From NCBI RefSeq assembly GCF_003253735.1, contig NZ_QKYW01000008.1, forward strand, positions 1 through 64,000: 64,000 nucleotides of DNA, in the 5' to 3' direction. A program made the translations under genes and the position numbers. How positions within the stretch are numbered: position 1 is the stretch's first letter; each line of letters starts with the position of its first letter. Below the pieces are notes generated by a model, which was not told the origin of the DNA, did no database searches, and saw only the letters and a program-made list of their open reading frames with translations. This DNA is from Pseudomonas sp. URMO17WK12:I2 (lineage in GTDB: Bacteria; Pseudomonadota; Gammaproteobacteria; Pseudomonadales; Pseudomonadaceae). Positions 45,754 to 54,623 of the stretch are shown one piece after another.

Positions 45754-46158
45754 TTAGCAAGCGACGCGTGGCAGCTCGGCTGGCTGGCCCTGTTGCTGGC
45801 GCTTGAAGGCCAGCGGCGTCATACCCTGGCTGCGGGCGAACACCCGGCAGAAATGCGCCTGGTCGAAGAAGCCGCACTCCATGGCGACCTGCGTCAGGGA
45901 CAATTGCGAATGGCGCAGCAACGCCATGGCCTTGTCCACCCGCTGCTGGCGCAACCATACGTGGGGCGACAGGAGGGTGCTTTCCTTGAATTTACGGGTG
46001 AAGTGGCTGCGTGACAGGGCGCAGGCCTCGGCCACTTCGGCGACCGATATGCCGGCATCCAGATTGGCCAGCATCAGTTGCTTGGCGATGTCTTCCTGCC
46101 AGTCGGCAAGTTTGCTGGCCGACGTTGGCGGATGTACGGAACCCTGGATGGTCTTCAT
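45754..46158 (-). CDS. Small AraC-family regulator, DNA-binding domain only (134 aa)
   Basis: The protein consists almost only of the AraC double HTH (VAEVAEACALSRSHFTRKFK and LSLTQVAMECGFFDQAHFCRVF) with a short N-terminal extension. There is no ligand-binding domain, as in MarA/SoxS-type proteins. It may be controlled by its expression level. It stands between the STAND regulator and the LuxR response regulator, alone in its orientation block. Confidence 0.87.
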   Translation of the reverse strand: MKTIQGSVHPPTSASKLADWQEDIAKQLMLANLDAGISVAEVAEACALSRSHFTRKFKESTLLSPHVWLRQQRVDKAMALLRHSQLSLTQVAMECGFFDQAHFCRVFARSQGMTPLAFKRQQQGQPAELPRVAC

Positions 46159-46290
46159 GCTGATATCCCGACTGGCGCCTGGGCGACATCGTGTCGCGGG
46201 GCAGCAGGGATTGTTGAAGAGCAGGGCGGTGGCGGCGAGTTGCGTAATGTTAATTAAGGTTAAGCCGGCGGTTTAACGCTCGGCCGGGCG

Positions 46291-46923
46291 CTACTGCCAG
46301 CCGTCGATGATGCCGCGCTGCAGGGCGATGCTCACCGCATGGGTGCGGTTGCGCGCCTTGAGCTTGGTCATGATGCTGCGCATGTGGCCTTTGACCGTGT
46401 CTTCGCAAATCGCCAGTTGCGTGGCGATATCGCCGTTGCCCAGGCCCTGGGCCGCGCGTTCGAGTACCTGGATTTCCCGTGGGGTGAGGCCGTCCTCGGC
46501 GATGGCGTCGAGCAGCTCGCTGGCGATCGGTTCCGGGAAGTAGCGCTTGCCGGCGGCCAGGCTATGGATGGCGGTGACCAGCTCCTTGCGCAGCATGTTC
46601 TTGAGCAGATAGCCACGGGCGCCGGCCTGTACGGCCTGCAAGGCGCGGGCGTCGCCGCTGTAGGTGGTGAGCACCGCGATGCAGGCATCGGCGAATTGCG
46701 CCCGAATCGCCCGGATCGCCTCGGTGCCGTTGAGCCCGGGCATTTGCAGATCCATCAGCGTCACGTCCGGGCGCAACTGCGCGAAACGCTCCACGGCCTG
46801 CTCGCCGTCAGCGGCTTCACCAACCAGCTCGATGTCCGGGTGAGCTTCCAATACGGCGGCGATGCCTTCGCGCAGTAGCGGATGATCGTCGACCACCAGC
46901 AGGCGGATGGGTGTGTCACTCAT
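46291..46923 (-). CDS. NarL/LuxR-type response regulator (210 aa)
   Basis: The receiver domain has the acidic pair Asp12-Asp13, the phospho-acceptor Asp58 (LMDLQMPG) and Lys near residue 108. The C-terminal LuxR HTH contains LTPREIQVLERAAQGLGNGDIA. The start MSDTPIRLL at 46923 fits the family; a longer frame starts inside the kinase gene. It is 16 bases after the sensor kinase, so the two form a cognate pair. The output genes are unknown. Confidence 0.93.
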   Translation of the reverse strand: MSDTPIRLLVVDDHPLLREGIAAVLEAHPDIELVGEAADGEQAVERFAQLRPDVTLMDLQMPGLNGTEAIRAIRAQFADACIAVLTTYSGDARALQAVQAGARGYLLKNMLRKELVTAIHSLAAGKRYFPEPIASELLDAIAEDGLTPREIQVLERAAQGLGNGDIATQLAICEDTVKGHMRSIMTKLKARNRTHAVSIALQRGIIDGWQ

Positions 46924-46939
46924 GTGTCGTTTCTCGCTG

Positions 46940-49900
46940 TTATGGGCTGTCGTGGCGCGCGAACCAGCGGCGCCAGGCCTGTCTGCCGCGGTCGGCATAG
47001 GACCGCGTCGCCCCTATTTGCAGCTCTACCCGGGTGCCGCCGTTGGCTGGCGCCTGCACGCTGAGCGCGCCACCGACCTGCGCGGCGCGCTCGTGCATGC
47101 CGCGCACGCCCCAGCGTTGCGGCCGGCCTTCGGCCGTGGCGTAGTCGGGGGCGATACCCAGGCCATCATCCTCGATACGCAGCCGGAAATGGCGGGCGCC
47201 ATAGCTGAGCGTCACGCTGATGCTGCGTGCAGCCCCATGGCGCAGGGCATTGCCGATGGCTTCTACGGCGATACGATAGGCGGCGTCCTGCACGGTGGGC
47301 TGCAGCGCGCGCTTGTCGCCACTGACGTGCAGGCTGATCTCGATACCGGGCTCGTCCAGGCCCTGCGCGAACTGGCTCAGCTCAGCCGCGAGCCCCAGGC
47401 CGCTGGCGCCGGGTTGGCGCAGCTGCTGCACCCGCTCGCGGCCTTCCTGCATCACCTCGTCGGCGCGGTCCAGGGCGCGTTCCAGGCGCGTGCGTGCCGG
47501 GTGGTCGGTCGCCAGCGTATCGGTGGCGGCCTGGAAGCGCAGCATCAGCCCCTGCAGGCTCTGCAGCAGGGTGTCGTGCAGTTCGCGGGCGATGCGCTCG
47601 CGCTCGCCCTGCTGGGCGTGCAACTGCAGGCGCAGGCGCTGCCGATCACGGCGCAGCGCACGGCGATGCAGCCACCAGATCATGAACAACAGCATCGCGG
47701 CCAGCGGCACGTAGAACAGCGGGCGCAGGTAGAACGCCGGGGCCACGTTGAAGGCCAGTAGGGTCGGCGCCGCCGGCTCGCCACCGCTCTGATCGAATAC
47801 CTGCACCTCGAAGCGGTAATCACCCGCTGGCAGGCCGGTGTAGGTGGCCCGCCGCTGGCGCCCGGCTTCGATCCAGCCGCGGTCGTAGCCCAGCAGCCGA
47901 TAGCGGAACGCCAGGCTTTGCGGCGCACGCAGGTTCAGCGCGGCATAGTCGATGACCAGGCGCTGGCTGCCCGCCGGCAGCTGCAGCGTGGCGGGCAGCG
48001 TTTGCGGCACGCCATCGACCTGCACGCCCTCGATCACCACCGCCGGCAACGGCGCGGCCGCAGGCTGGCGCGCCGGGTCGAGCAGGCTCACGCCAGCACT
48101 GGTGGAAAACCACAGCTTGCCGTCCGCGGCGTTCACCCCAGTGGGCAGCGGCAGCACACGATAGGGGTCGTTGGCCAGGCTGCCGTCCAGGCTCTGCGAG
48201 CGGTAACGCAGGCGATAACCCGGCTCGGCCAGGGCGCGCGCCACTTCGTGTGCCGGCAATTGCACGATGCCGCCCTTGCCATGCACCCACAGGTCGCCAT
48301 CGCGGCCAGGCAGCAGCGCATAGATATTGTCGAACTGGCCGTTGGCTGGCAGCGGCAGCGTCTGGAAACGCTCACCGTCGAAGCGCGCCAGGCCGTGCTG
48401 GCCGCCAAACCAGGAAACCCCATCGTGGTGCAGCTGCGCGGTGACATGCCCGATATGCAGCCCATCCGCCGCGCCCCACCGGCGCAGCGCATCGCCCTGG
48501 CGGCTGACCAGCAGGTTGTCGCGGTAGCCGAACCACAGCCGGCCCTGTTCGTCGCCGCCGGCGCTGACCGGCATCACCTGGCTTGGCAGTTCGCTGACAG
48601 TGGCCACCGCCTGCCACTGATCGCCGCGTAGCACGAACAGCCCCAGCCCGTTGATCGACACCCACAGGCTGCCGTCCGGGGCCAGCGTCATCGCCCGCAC
48701 CGACGCGTCCTGCGCTGCCTGCTCGGGCAGCTTGGCCTGCAGCGCAACGCCGCTAGCCGTTGCCTGCCAGATGCCATGGGGCCCGCCCGCCCATACGCCC
48801 GCGGCACGGTCGGCGAGCAGGGCGGTCACCGGTTCGGCGATGGGCCAGCGTTGCAGCTCGCCGTCATGCAGGCGCATCAAACCGCGGTTGCCGCTGGCCG
48901 CCCATAGCGCGCCGTCACTGGCCACCGCCAGCGCGGCATTCAAGGTGCCGGCCGGCAGCGGCGCGGGGCTCAGCTCGCGCAGCCGGAAGCGATCGAGGCC
49001 GGCATTGCTGCCGGCCCACACGGTGCCATCGCGGTCCTCCAGCAGCGGCCAGAGGTAGTCGGCGCTCAGACCTTCGCGGCGAGTCACCCGCTCGGCGTGG
49101 GCCAGATCCAGAGGCAGCTGCGCTTTCTGGTAGCGGCGCAGCCCGTTGCCCGGCGTGCTGGTCCACAGCCCACCCGCGTCGTCGAACAGCAGGCCGTTGA
49201 TGGGCGCATCCACGGGCTGGCTCTGCAGGTGCGGCTGGGGGCCGGGCACCACGCGATGCAGGCGATTGACGTAGCGCTCGGCAATCCAGATCGAGCCATC
49301 CGGCGCCTGGGCGATCTGGCTGGCCCAGTCGAGCGTACCGGCTACTTCGGTAAAACGCGGGGCGCCGGAAGGGCGCTGGTACAGGTGATGGCTGCTGGCG
49401 GCCCAGACAGTCCCGTCGCGGTCGACGAATACCGCCCGTGCATTCTGGGCGTCGAAACCGTCGCCTGCGCCGACCTTCGTCCAGCGCTCGGCCTCGAAGC
49501 GTGCCAGCCCCTCATGGGCTGCCGCCCAGAGGGTGCCCTCGTGGTCACGAGCCAGCCCGTACACCGCGCCACCCGGCAGGCCCTGGCCCGGAGGAAAGCT
49601 ACGTGTGGTGCGCCCCTGGATCAGCCGGGCACCACCGGCCCGCAGACCGACCCACAGGCTATCGCCCACTGCCAGCAGGCTGGCCACCGTGCCCAGCGGC
49701 TGGCCGTCGTCTGGCTGATAGGCCATGAACGCGAAACCATCGAAACGCAGCAGACCGCCGTCGCTGCCCAGCCACAGATAACCGTCACCGGTCTGCGCCA
49801 GCGCCCCGACCTGGTTGGGGCCATCGTCGTCCGCCATGGTCCAACGGTGGTGCTCGCGCTGCGCCAGTGGCTCTGCCTGCGCGGGCAGGCCCAGTAAACC

Positions 49901-49975
49901 CGTCAGCAGCCAGGCGCAGCAACTGCGTGCCCACAAGGGCTGGCGGCGGGCAGCGGGAGAGGTGAGGGTGATCAC
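46940..49975 (-). CDS. Hybrid-free sensor histidine kinase with beta-propeller sensor (1011 aa)
   Basis: A signal or first membrane segment (about residues 18-35) leads into a long periplasmic beta-propeller with repeated DGYLWLGSDGGLLRFDG-type blades, then a Y_Y_Y domain (about 640-710), and a second membrane helix near 735. The cytoplasmic part has HisKA_3 with His800 (ARELHDTLLQS) and a HATPase domain ending RVELQIG. No receiver domain is fused. The propeller is the type that binds polysaccharide or other extracytoplasmic ligands in other kinases; here the ligand is unknown. It signals to the adjacent LuxR regulator. Confidence 0.92.
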   Translation of the reverse strand: MITLTSPAARRQPLWARSCCAWLLTGLLGLPAQAEPLAQREHHRWTMADDDGPNQVGALAQTGDGYLWLGSDGGLLRFDGFAFMAYQPDDGQPLGTVASLLAVGDSLWVGLRAGGARLIQGRTTRSFPPGQGLPGGAVYGLARDHEGTLWAAAHEGLARFEAERWTKVGAGDGFDAQNARAVFVDRDGTVWAASSHHLYQRPSGAPRFTEVAGTLDWASQIAQAPDGSIWIAERYVNRLHRVVPGPQPHLQSQPVDAPINGLLFDDAGGLWTSTPGNGLRRYQKAQLPLDLAHAERVTRREGLSADYLWPLLEDRDGTVWAGSNAGLDRFRLRELSPAPLPAGTLNAALAVASDGALWAASGNRGLMRLHDGELQRWPIAEPVTALLADRAAGVWAGGPHGIWQATASGVALQAKLPEQAAQDASVRAMTLAPDGSLWVSINGLGLFVLRGDQWQAVATVSELPSQVMPVSAGGDEQGRLWFGYRDNLLVSRQGDALRRWGAADGLHIGHVTAQLHHDGVSWFGGQHGLARFDGERFQTLPLPANGQFDNIYALLPGRDGDLWVHGKGGIVQLPAHEVARALAEPGYRLRYRSQSLDGSLANDPYRVLPLPTGVNAADGKLWFSTSAGVSLLDPARQPAAAPLPAVVIEGVQVDGVPQTLPATLQLPAGSQRLVIDYAALNLRAPQSLAFRYRLLGYDRGWIEAGRQRRATYTGLPAGDYRFEVQVFDQSGGEPAAPTLLAFNVAPAFYLRPLFYVPLAAMLLFMIWWLHRRALRRDRQRLRLQLHAQQGERERIARELHDTLLQSLQGLMLRFQAATDTLATDHPARTRLERALDRADEVMQEGRERVQQLRQPGASGLGLAAELSQFAQGLDEPGIEISLHVSGDKRALQPTVQDAAYRIAVEAIGNALRHGAARSISVTLSYGARHFRLRIEDDGLGIAPDYATAEGRPQRWGVRGMHERAAQVGGALSVQAPANGGTRVELQIGATRSYADRGRQAWRRWFARHDSP

Positions 49976-50178
49976 GGCAACGGTACAGGTGCGTAGGGAA
50001 AAGCGGATTGTGCAGCCGCGCCCACTGGCGTGCCAGCGCCATGGCCGAATCCCGTCGATTGACGGTATGCCTATCAGGCCGCATTAATCGGTTTACGGCT
50101 GTACACTGAACTTGCAGCTGCCGATGCAGCTCTGATTGATCAAGCAGACAGATCATCACCAGCCAGGAGGGCGAGATC

Positions 50179-50454
50179 ATGGGACCGGAAGACCGAGAGT
50201 GGTGGCGCGAAGGCCGCCGACAGCGGGGGCACAACGCCTCCTGGGACAATTTCAGCGCCAAGCCCGGCCCCAGGGGTGGCAATGTCCTGCGCATACAGCG
50301 CCCGCTCAAACTGAGCACCGCCCCATCCTACCTGCAGTTGCAAGCCCAGCAACTGATCGACAGCCGTGAAAACCCCAGCACCAGCCGAATACTGCTTATT
50401 CTGGGCGTGGTAGCCGTTGCAGGGTTGATCGTGGCGGGGTTTCTGGTGATCTAA
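50179..50454 (+). CDS. Hypothetical tail-anchored small protein (91 aa)
   Basis: A hydrophilic, Arg/Gly-rich N-terminal part is followed by a single C-terminal membrane helix (RILLILGVVAVAGLIVAGFLVI, about 70-91). The strong ribosome binding site CAGGAGG (50163-50169) and the terminator directly after it support a real gene. Function unknown; similar tail-anchored proteins exist in Pseudomonas but I cannot name one. Confidence 0.6.
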   Translation: MGPEDREWWREGRRQRGHNASWDNFSAKPGPRGGNVLRIQRPLKLSTAPSYLQLQAQQLIDSRENPSTSRILLILGVVAVAGLIVAGFLVI

Positions 50455-50473
50455 TTCCAAGGCATTTACGACG

Positions 50474-50502
50474 AAAGGCTTATCGGGTGATAAGCTTTTT
50501 TC
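50474..50502 (+). terminator. Intrinsic terminator
   Basis: The stem GCTTATC/GATAAGC (50478-50484 and 50489-50495) has a four-base loop and is followed by TTTTTT. It closes the small gene at 50179. Confidence 0.85.
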
Positions 50503-50598
50503 GTTTATATGGCTGGCCATTGGTGCATTCGGTTGCCGGGCAGCAAGGGTATGCTGCACCCACCAGGCGGCGACCGCCGTTCGCAATGGAGTGCAGCG

Positions 50599-50964
50599 AT
50601 GAAGAGACTGATCGTGATAGCGGCCCTGGCCTTTGCCTTCTGGCACTTCTACCTCAAACCACCCGCCAGCCCGGTGATCACCAATATCGGCTCCGATGGA
50701 GCAGTTCTCAGCAACCCCATCATCCAACAACCTGCGCCGGCCTTCTCCCTCGAGCGCTTTATCCCAACGTTCGCCAACAACGACACGACGAAACCATCTG
50801 GCACCGCCGCCCAGCCCGCTGCGACTTACCGCTGCGATGGCCGCACCCATTGCTCGCAAATGCGCTCCTGCGAAGAGGCGACCTTCTTCCTGCATAACTG
50901 CCCAGGGGTGAAGATGGATGGCAATAACGATGGTGTGCCGTGTGAAACGCAGTGGTGCCGCTAG
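50599..50964 (+). CDS. Excalibur calcium-binding domain protein (121 aa)
   Basis: An N-terminal signal or membrane helix (about residues 3-20) precedes a variable linker and a C-terminal Excalibur domain: YRCDGRTHCSQMRSCEEA and the calcium loop DGNNDGVPCE at the end. The six cysteines are spaced as in the family. Exported Excalibur proteins are often linked to nuclease or envelope functions; no nuclease domain is present here. GGAG lies seven bases before the ATG at 50599. Confidence 0.85.
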   Translation: MKRLIVIAALAFAFWHFYLKPPASPVITNIGSDGAVLSNPIIQQPAPAFSLERFIPTFANNDTTKPSGTAAQPAATYRCDGRTHCSQMRSCEEATFFLHNCPGVKMDGNNDGVPCETQWCR

Positions 50965-51255
50965 TTTGCCCCGCTAAATTTCCGCACGAAGTGATGAGGC
51001 GAAGCCGAACGATTACACCCTTTCAACCTAAACGGTTGAGTTGAAAGAGATTTTATATGCGCCTTTTGTGGTGCTTCTAAAGGTGCTTTTAAGCGTGCTA
51101 CTGTGAAGTTGCTTATCCGTGTTCGCACACCCATATGAAGACAAGTCCTGCATAAATAGCTCGGCCCATAGAGACGAAAGCCCAGATAGGCCCAACAATG
51201 CCCGGTGGCTGGCCAGTACAGAGAGCTCAGGCGCATTTAGAGAGAACAGTTGGCT
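50965..51255. other. Intergenic region with hairpins before the Phd/RelE pair
   Basis: This 291-base region has overlapping inverted repeats, CTTTCAAC/GTTGAAAG (51020-51027 and 51040-51047) with an inner TCAACC/GGTTGA. No further gene is visible. It should contain the promoter of the toxin-antitoxin pair. Confidence 0.4.
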
Positions 51256-51534
51256 ATGGCAATGACATACGCGGTGCTGGCTGATGTTGCGGCGTCGGTG
51301 ACAGACCTTAAAAAAGACCCAATGGGCACCATCCGCGAAGGTAACGGTGAAACAGTCGTGATCCTCAATCGGAATGAACCAGCGTTCTATGCCGTGCCCC
51401 CTGCACGCTACGAGGCCATGCTGGAGCTGATCGATGATTTGCGTCTGGCTGAAGTCGTACGTGAGCGGCGTGGTGAATCCACCGTGCGAGTAGATATCGA
51501 TGACCTCATCGCGCAAGCCAGCGGAGCCGACTAG
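51256..51534 (+). CDS. Phd/YefM-type antitoxin (92 aa)
   Basis: The N-terminal part (MAMTYAVLADVAASVTDLKKDPMG) is the Phd/YefM DNA-binding fold, followed by ETVVILNRNEPAFYAVPPARYE and a C-terminal toxin-binding helix. It should repress its own operon and neutralise the RelE-type toxin. The ATG at 51256 or 51262 may be used; both are close to a weak AGAGA site. The toxin gene starts inside its last 35 bases. Confidence 0.88.
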   Translation: MAMTYAVLADVAASVTDLKKDPMGTIREGNGETVVILNRNEPAFYAVPPARYEAMLELIDDLRLAEVVRERRGESTVRVDIDDLIAQASGAD

Positions 51535-51814
51535 GTACGACCTGGAGTTCAACGCCCAGGCGCTCAAGGAGTGGGGCAAGCTAGGCAGCCCGATCCGGTT
51601 GCAGTTCGCGAAGAAGCTCAAGGAGCGCCTCGAAAACCCCAGGGTCGAGGCCGACAAGCTTCGGGATATGCCCAACTGCTACAAGATCAAGCTTCGCTCC
51701 GTTGGTTACCGCCTTGTTTATGAGGTGATCGACAACCGTCTGGTTGTCACTGTGATTGCTGTAGGTAAACGAGAGCTGAACAAAGTCTATGGCAAGGCCA
51801 CCAAGCGCTTGTAA
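51500..51814 (+). CDS. RelE/ParE-family toxin (104 aa)
   Basis: The small basic RelE fold is clear: YDLEFNAQALKEWGKLG near the N-terminus and CYKIKLRSVGYRLVYEVID with Lys and Arg in the likely catalytic region. RelE cleaves mRNA on the ribosome. Overlap with the antitoxin frame couples their translation. The pair lies only 93 bases left of the tRNA-Met remnant, just outside the proposed island. Confidence 0.9.
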   Translation: MTSSRKPAEPTRYDLEFNAQALKEWGKLGSPIRLQFAKKLKERLENPRVEADKLRDMPNCYKIKLRSVGYRLVYEVIDNRLVVTVIAVGKRELNKVYGKATKRL

Positions 51815-51906
51815 GTCGCTTCGCGCCATGCGCCGCCCACCGCACCCGGACAGAACAGTTCTGGTTTCGTGACGAGCAGACTGTGGTCGCTGTGCTTTAA
51901 ACCAGT

Positions 51907-51994
51907 GCGCAAAAAAGGGCTTACCTTTCGGTAAACCCTTGTTTTGTTTGGTGGCTACGAAGGGACTTGAGCCCCGGGTTCCAGCATTATGAAT
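51907..51994 (-). repeat. Decayed copy of the tRNA-Met 3' half and terminator (att-like repeat)
   Basis: Read on the minus strand, this 88-base segment repeats the tRNA-Met gene from its anticodon loop (ATTCATAATGCTGG) to the 3' CCA and on through the terminator (CCGAAAGGTAAGCCC). It has about five mismatches to the intact tRNA and its 5' half is missing, so it cannot fold as a tRNA. It and 55312-55401 form an imperfect direct repeat bounding the island. Confidence 0.85.
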
Positions 51995-52209
51995 CACCTG
52001 AGTATCTCCTTGTTCGCCCATACAGCCCCATAAATCCGGGCTTTACGCGGTAGTAAATCCTCAGTGCTGCAGTGTTTTTCAGAAAAAATCAACGATGTAG
52101 TCATGACTATGCACGGTGATGTTTATCAGTGTAGTGTCATTGTGATATTTTTGGTTGGGCGTTTCAGCTGAACAAGAGTATGTCAGCGTTTTTATAAAAA
52201 GGAGTTGCT
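51995..52209. other. AT-rich leader region before the DUF4062 gene
   Basis: Inside the att-like copy the sequence turns AT-rich, with a small hairpin AGCCC/GGGCT near 52024-52043 and AAAAAGGAG (52196-52204) before the DUF4062 ATG. No integrase or other gene fragment is recognised. Confidence 0.45.
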
Positions 52210-53244
52210 ATGTCTGCAAAGTATCAAATTTTTGTAAGTTCCACTTTTGTAGATCTTAAAGATGAGCGTGACCTTGTTATCAAGGCTATTCTTGAAATGG
52301 GCCATATTCCCGTTGGGATGGAAATGTTTAGTGCTGCCGATGAAGAGCAGTGGAATATTATTAAGAGGCAAATTGATCAGTCGGATTACTATGTTGTAAT
52401 CGCTGCTCATCGTTACGGCTCTTGTGACGCCTCTGGTATTAGTTATACGGAGAAAGAGTACGATTATGCATGCGAGATTGGAGTTCCTTCCTTAGGTTTT
52501 ATCCTAGATGATTCTGTCAGCTGGCCTAGAGAAAAGTCTGATACGGAAACAGTATCAGTGCAGCGGCTTGAGCTTTTTAAAACCAAAGTTAAATCAAAGC
52601 CTGTCAGTTTCTGGCGCGGTGTTGATGATTTGTATGGGAAGTGTTCTATTGCGCTCATGAAAGCGTTCAATGCATACCCTCGCGAGGGGTGGGTGCGCGC
52701 TTCTCAAGTTCAAGATAGTGCCGCATCGAAGGAAGTTGTTAGGTTGAGTGGCGAAAATGCTGGTTTACGTGCAAGGATTGCTGAGTACGAAAAGGCTAAT
52801 AGTGAAGAGCATGCTATTGCTCAAACTCTAGAGATGCTTAGAGGAAATACAAGAGACATATCTGTTTGGAAAAAAGGGGACACTAATTGGAGTGTTGGTA
52901 AAGAGGTTACTCTTTATCAGATATTTGAAGTTCTAGCGCCAGAGCTTCAGGTTGAATGCGATTTGGTAACTATTTGCAGGTTTGTTGGCACTAATATCGC
53001 CAATGTACCCATGGGTGAGCTCAGGAACACCTGGCCTACCCCTCGCAATATTATTAGAACGATTTTAGCTGACTTTGCTGCACTAAATTGTATTGTACCA
53101 TCTAAGCGTAAAAAGCCAGTTTCCGATACCAATGAGTATTGGACTCTCGGTGAGTTTGGCGTCAATATGCTGGCTCATATGCGCAGAAGGCGGCTTGCCA
53201 ATATTGAAAGTTTATCAGCGCTTGAGACTGATGCTGATAAGTAA
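52210..53244 (+). CDS. DUF4062 domain protein, orphan (344 aa)
   Basis: Residues about 4-90 match DUF4062 (YQIFVSSTFVDLKDERD, and AHRYGSCDASGISYTEKEYDYA). This domain is typically fused to STAND NTPases and is relatively close to TIR domains. Here, after a short coiled-coil-like stretch (about 175-215), the C-terminus (about 220-325) has a pattern like a winged helix (TLYQIFEVLAPELQVECDLVTIC). No STAND ATPase is present. AT-rich codon use differs sharply from neighbours. It has a good ribosome binding site. Function unknown; defence or NAD-related activity is only a hypothesis. Confidence 0.8.
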   Translation: MSAKYQIFVSSTFVDLKDERDLVIKAILEMGHIPVGMEMFSAADEEQWNIIKRQIDQSDYYVVIAAHRYGSCDASGISYTEKEYDYACEIGVPSLGFILDDSVSWPREKSDTETVSVQRLELFKTKVKSKPVSFWRGVDDLYGKCSIALMKAFNAYPREGWVRASQVQDSAASKEVVRLSGENAGLRARIAEYEKANSEEHAIAQTLEMLRGNTRDISVWKKGDTNWSVGKEVTLYQIFEVLAPELQVECDLVTICRFVGTNIANVPMGELRNTWPTPRNIIRTILADFAALNCIVPSKRKKPVSDTNEYWTLGEFGVNMLAHMRRRRLANIESLSALETDADK

Positions 53245-53300
53245 TGTATCGAATATAGCGCCTAATCTTTCGCTATTAAAAGTAAGAAGTTGACGCGTTA

Positions 53301-53326
53301 GCGGCTAGCTGCATTGGCGTAGCCGC
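53301..53326 (+). terminator. Hairpin after the DUF4062 gene
   Basis: The stem GCGGCTA/TAGCCGC with a 12-base loop lies 57 bases after the stop. It lacks a T-run, so terminator function is uncertain. Confidence 0.35.
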
Positions 53327-53415
53327 CATCACTCCGTACTTGTGGCTGGATTTAAGTTTTTTGTGCCGTTAAAGAAAATCATTATTGTTGTTTGGTGCGT
53401 ATTTGTATTTCTTGG

Positions 53416-53955
53416 TTATTTGTAAAGCTCCGCATTTATTCTTAGATTTGCTGCGTTGTTTTTTATTATTTCTCTACCATCCCAGTACGAATCATTGATC
53501 CACTCTTGGCTAAATCGCTTCATAGCTCTGGTCTTGAAGTTAGAGCACTCCATTTGCGTCCAAATCATTGCTTGTGGGTCACATGCGGGGTGGCGAATGA
53601 AAATAGAGTTGAAGAGCTTTAGGTGCGTGTCATAGTTAATCGGGCGCGCCCCACGCGGGTGAATGTATTCAGGCTCTGCCTTTTCAGATATCGGCCGCGC
53701 TTGTTCTCTAACCATTGTGTTTGTCAGGCTAGATGATAAATCCTTTTGCGGCGGTAGCTGTTCTGCTGGTGCTTGATTAATAGTGAAGGCATCGCCTGGT
53801 TTTCTGATGTCTATCGCTACTTTCCATCCAGCTGAGCATAAGTAAGCAAACAACGTTAAACATGAAGCTATAGCAATAGCTAGTGATGTATAAGACAACC
53901 AACTTATGCTTTTATGCTTTATTGACCTCGGATGGCCATCCGGATTTGCTTTCAT
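53416..53955 (-). CDS. Hypothetical membrane-anchored protein (179 aa)
   Basis: There is one membrane segment (about residues 20-45, YTSLAIAIASCLTLFAYLC), then a Pro/Glu-rich linker and a soluble C-terminus (about 105-179) with a CxxxxxxxxxxxC pattern (Cys124, Cys136) in HPACDPQAMIWTQMECSNF. The protein lies on the minus strand, convergent with the DUF4062 gene. Base composition is intermediate between AT-rich DNA and the core genome. The family is not recognised; whether it works with DUF4062 is unknown. Confidence 0.6.
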   Translation of the reverse strand: MKANPDGHPRSIKHKSISWLSYTSLAIAIASCLTLFAYLCSAGWKVAIDIRKPGDAFTINQAPAEQLPPQKDLSSSLTNTMVREQARPISEKAEPEYIHPRGARPINYDTHLKLFNSIFIRHPACDPQAMIWTQMECSNFKTRAMKRFSQEWINDSYWDGREIIKNNAANLRINAELYK

Positions 53956-54623
53956 TTTCCTTCCTTGGGTCTACGGGCGTACCAGCGCCTAGCTACTTCC
54001 TGGGTAATCGCTATCCCGCGTTTTGACCAGTCAAGTTTCGATTCGCCTCGTCGTATTCAGGGCTTGTCTGGCCGCACTCAGGGGCAATCTGCCCGCTGAC
54101 CAGCCACAGTGAGGAAAAGGGGACAGATTTATTTTAGGCTTAGTGCCATTGCGCGCTGATCCCAGTAAACCGCGAAATGCACCACCTCGCGCGAAGGCTG
54201 ATTTTAGAGAGGCGCAATGGTCTGAGCAGTTCTACCGTAGGCAAGGTAGGAGGGCGGGACGGCGATGATTCGCTATGCCGGTGTAGTGATCTACCGGCCC
54301 GGTCGGTGCCGATCCCGAAGGAGGTTAGAGACTGCGCTATCGGTTGCGATGCCAGGATCTGGCTGACTGTTCATGCCCTGCAGGGCTGCGTTTCGTAGCG
54401 CCTACCAGTGCTGCGGTTTTCACACAGTGGGAGCGTCTGCGGCACACGTCCATTGCGATGCCCATGGGTCATGCGCACCTGTCGCTTTATCACTTGGCCT
54501 CAGCAATTCGGCTGTCGCCGCTGAAGCAGGGCGGCCATGCCGTTGCCTTGCAAACATGTGTGCATGTCTATAAGTACGCCCGTATGATAGCAATGACTGC
54601 ATTGAATTCATTGGGAGGGCGGC
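53956..54623. other. 668-base non-coding stretch with possible decayed mobile DNA
   Basis: No credible gene is found. At 54114-54140 the sequence AAAAGGGGACAGATTTATTTT-like (20 or more bases, AAGGGGACAGATTTATTTTA core) resembles the short motif seen next to REP-associated transposases in Pseudomonas. Several small frames (up to about 100 codons) lack start signals and homology. The last 60 bases hold the likely promoter of the RHH/PIN pair. Confidence 0.4.

Noticed and set aside
51907..51994. A second functional tRNA-Met
   Set aside because: The 5' half is missing and the T arm is mutated, so no cloverleaf can form.
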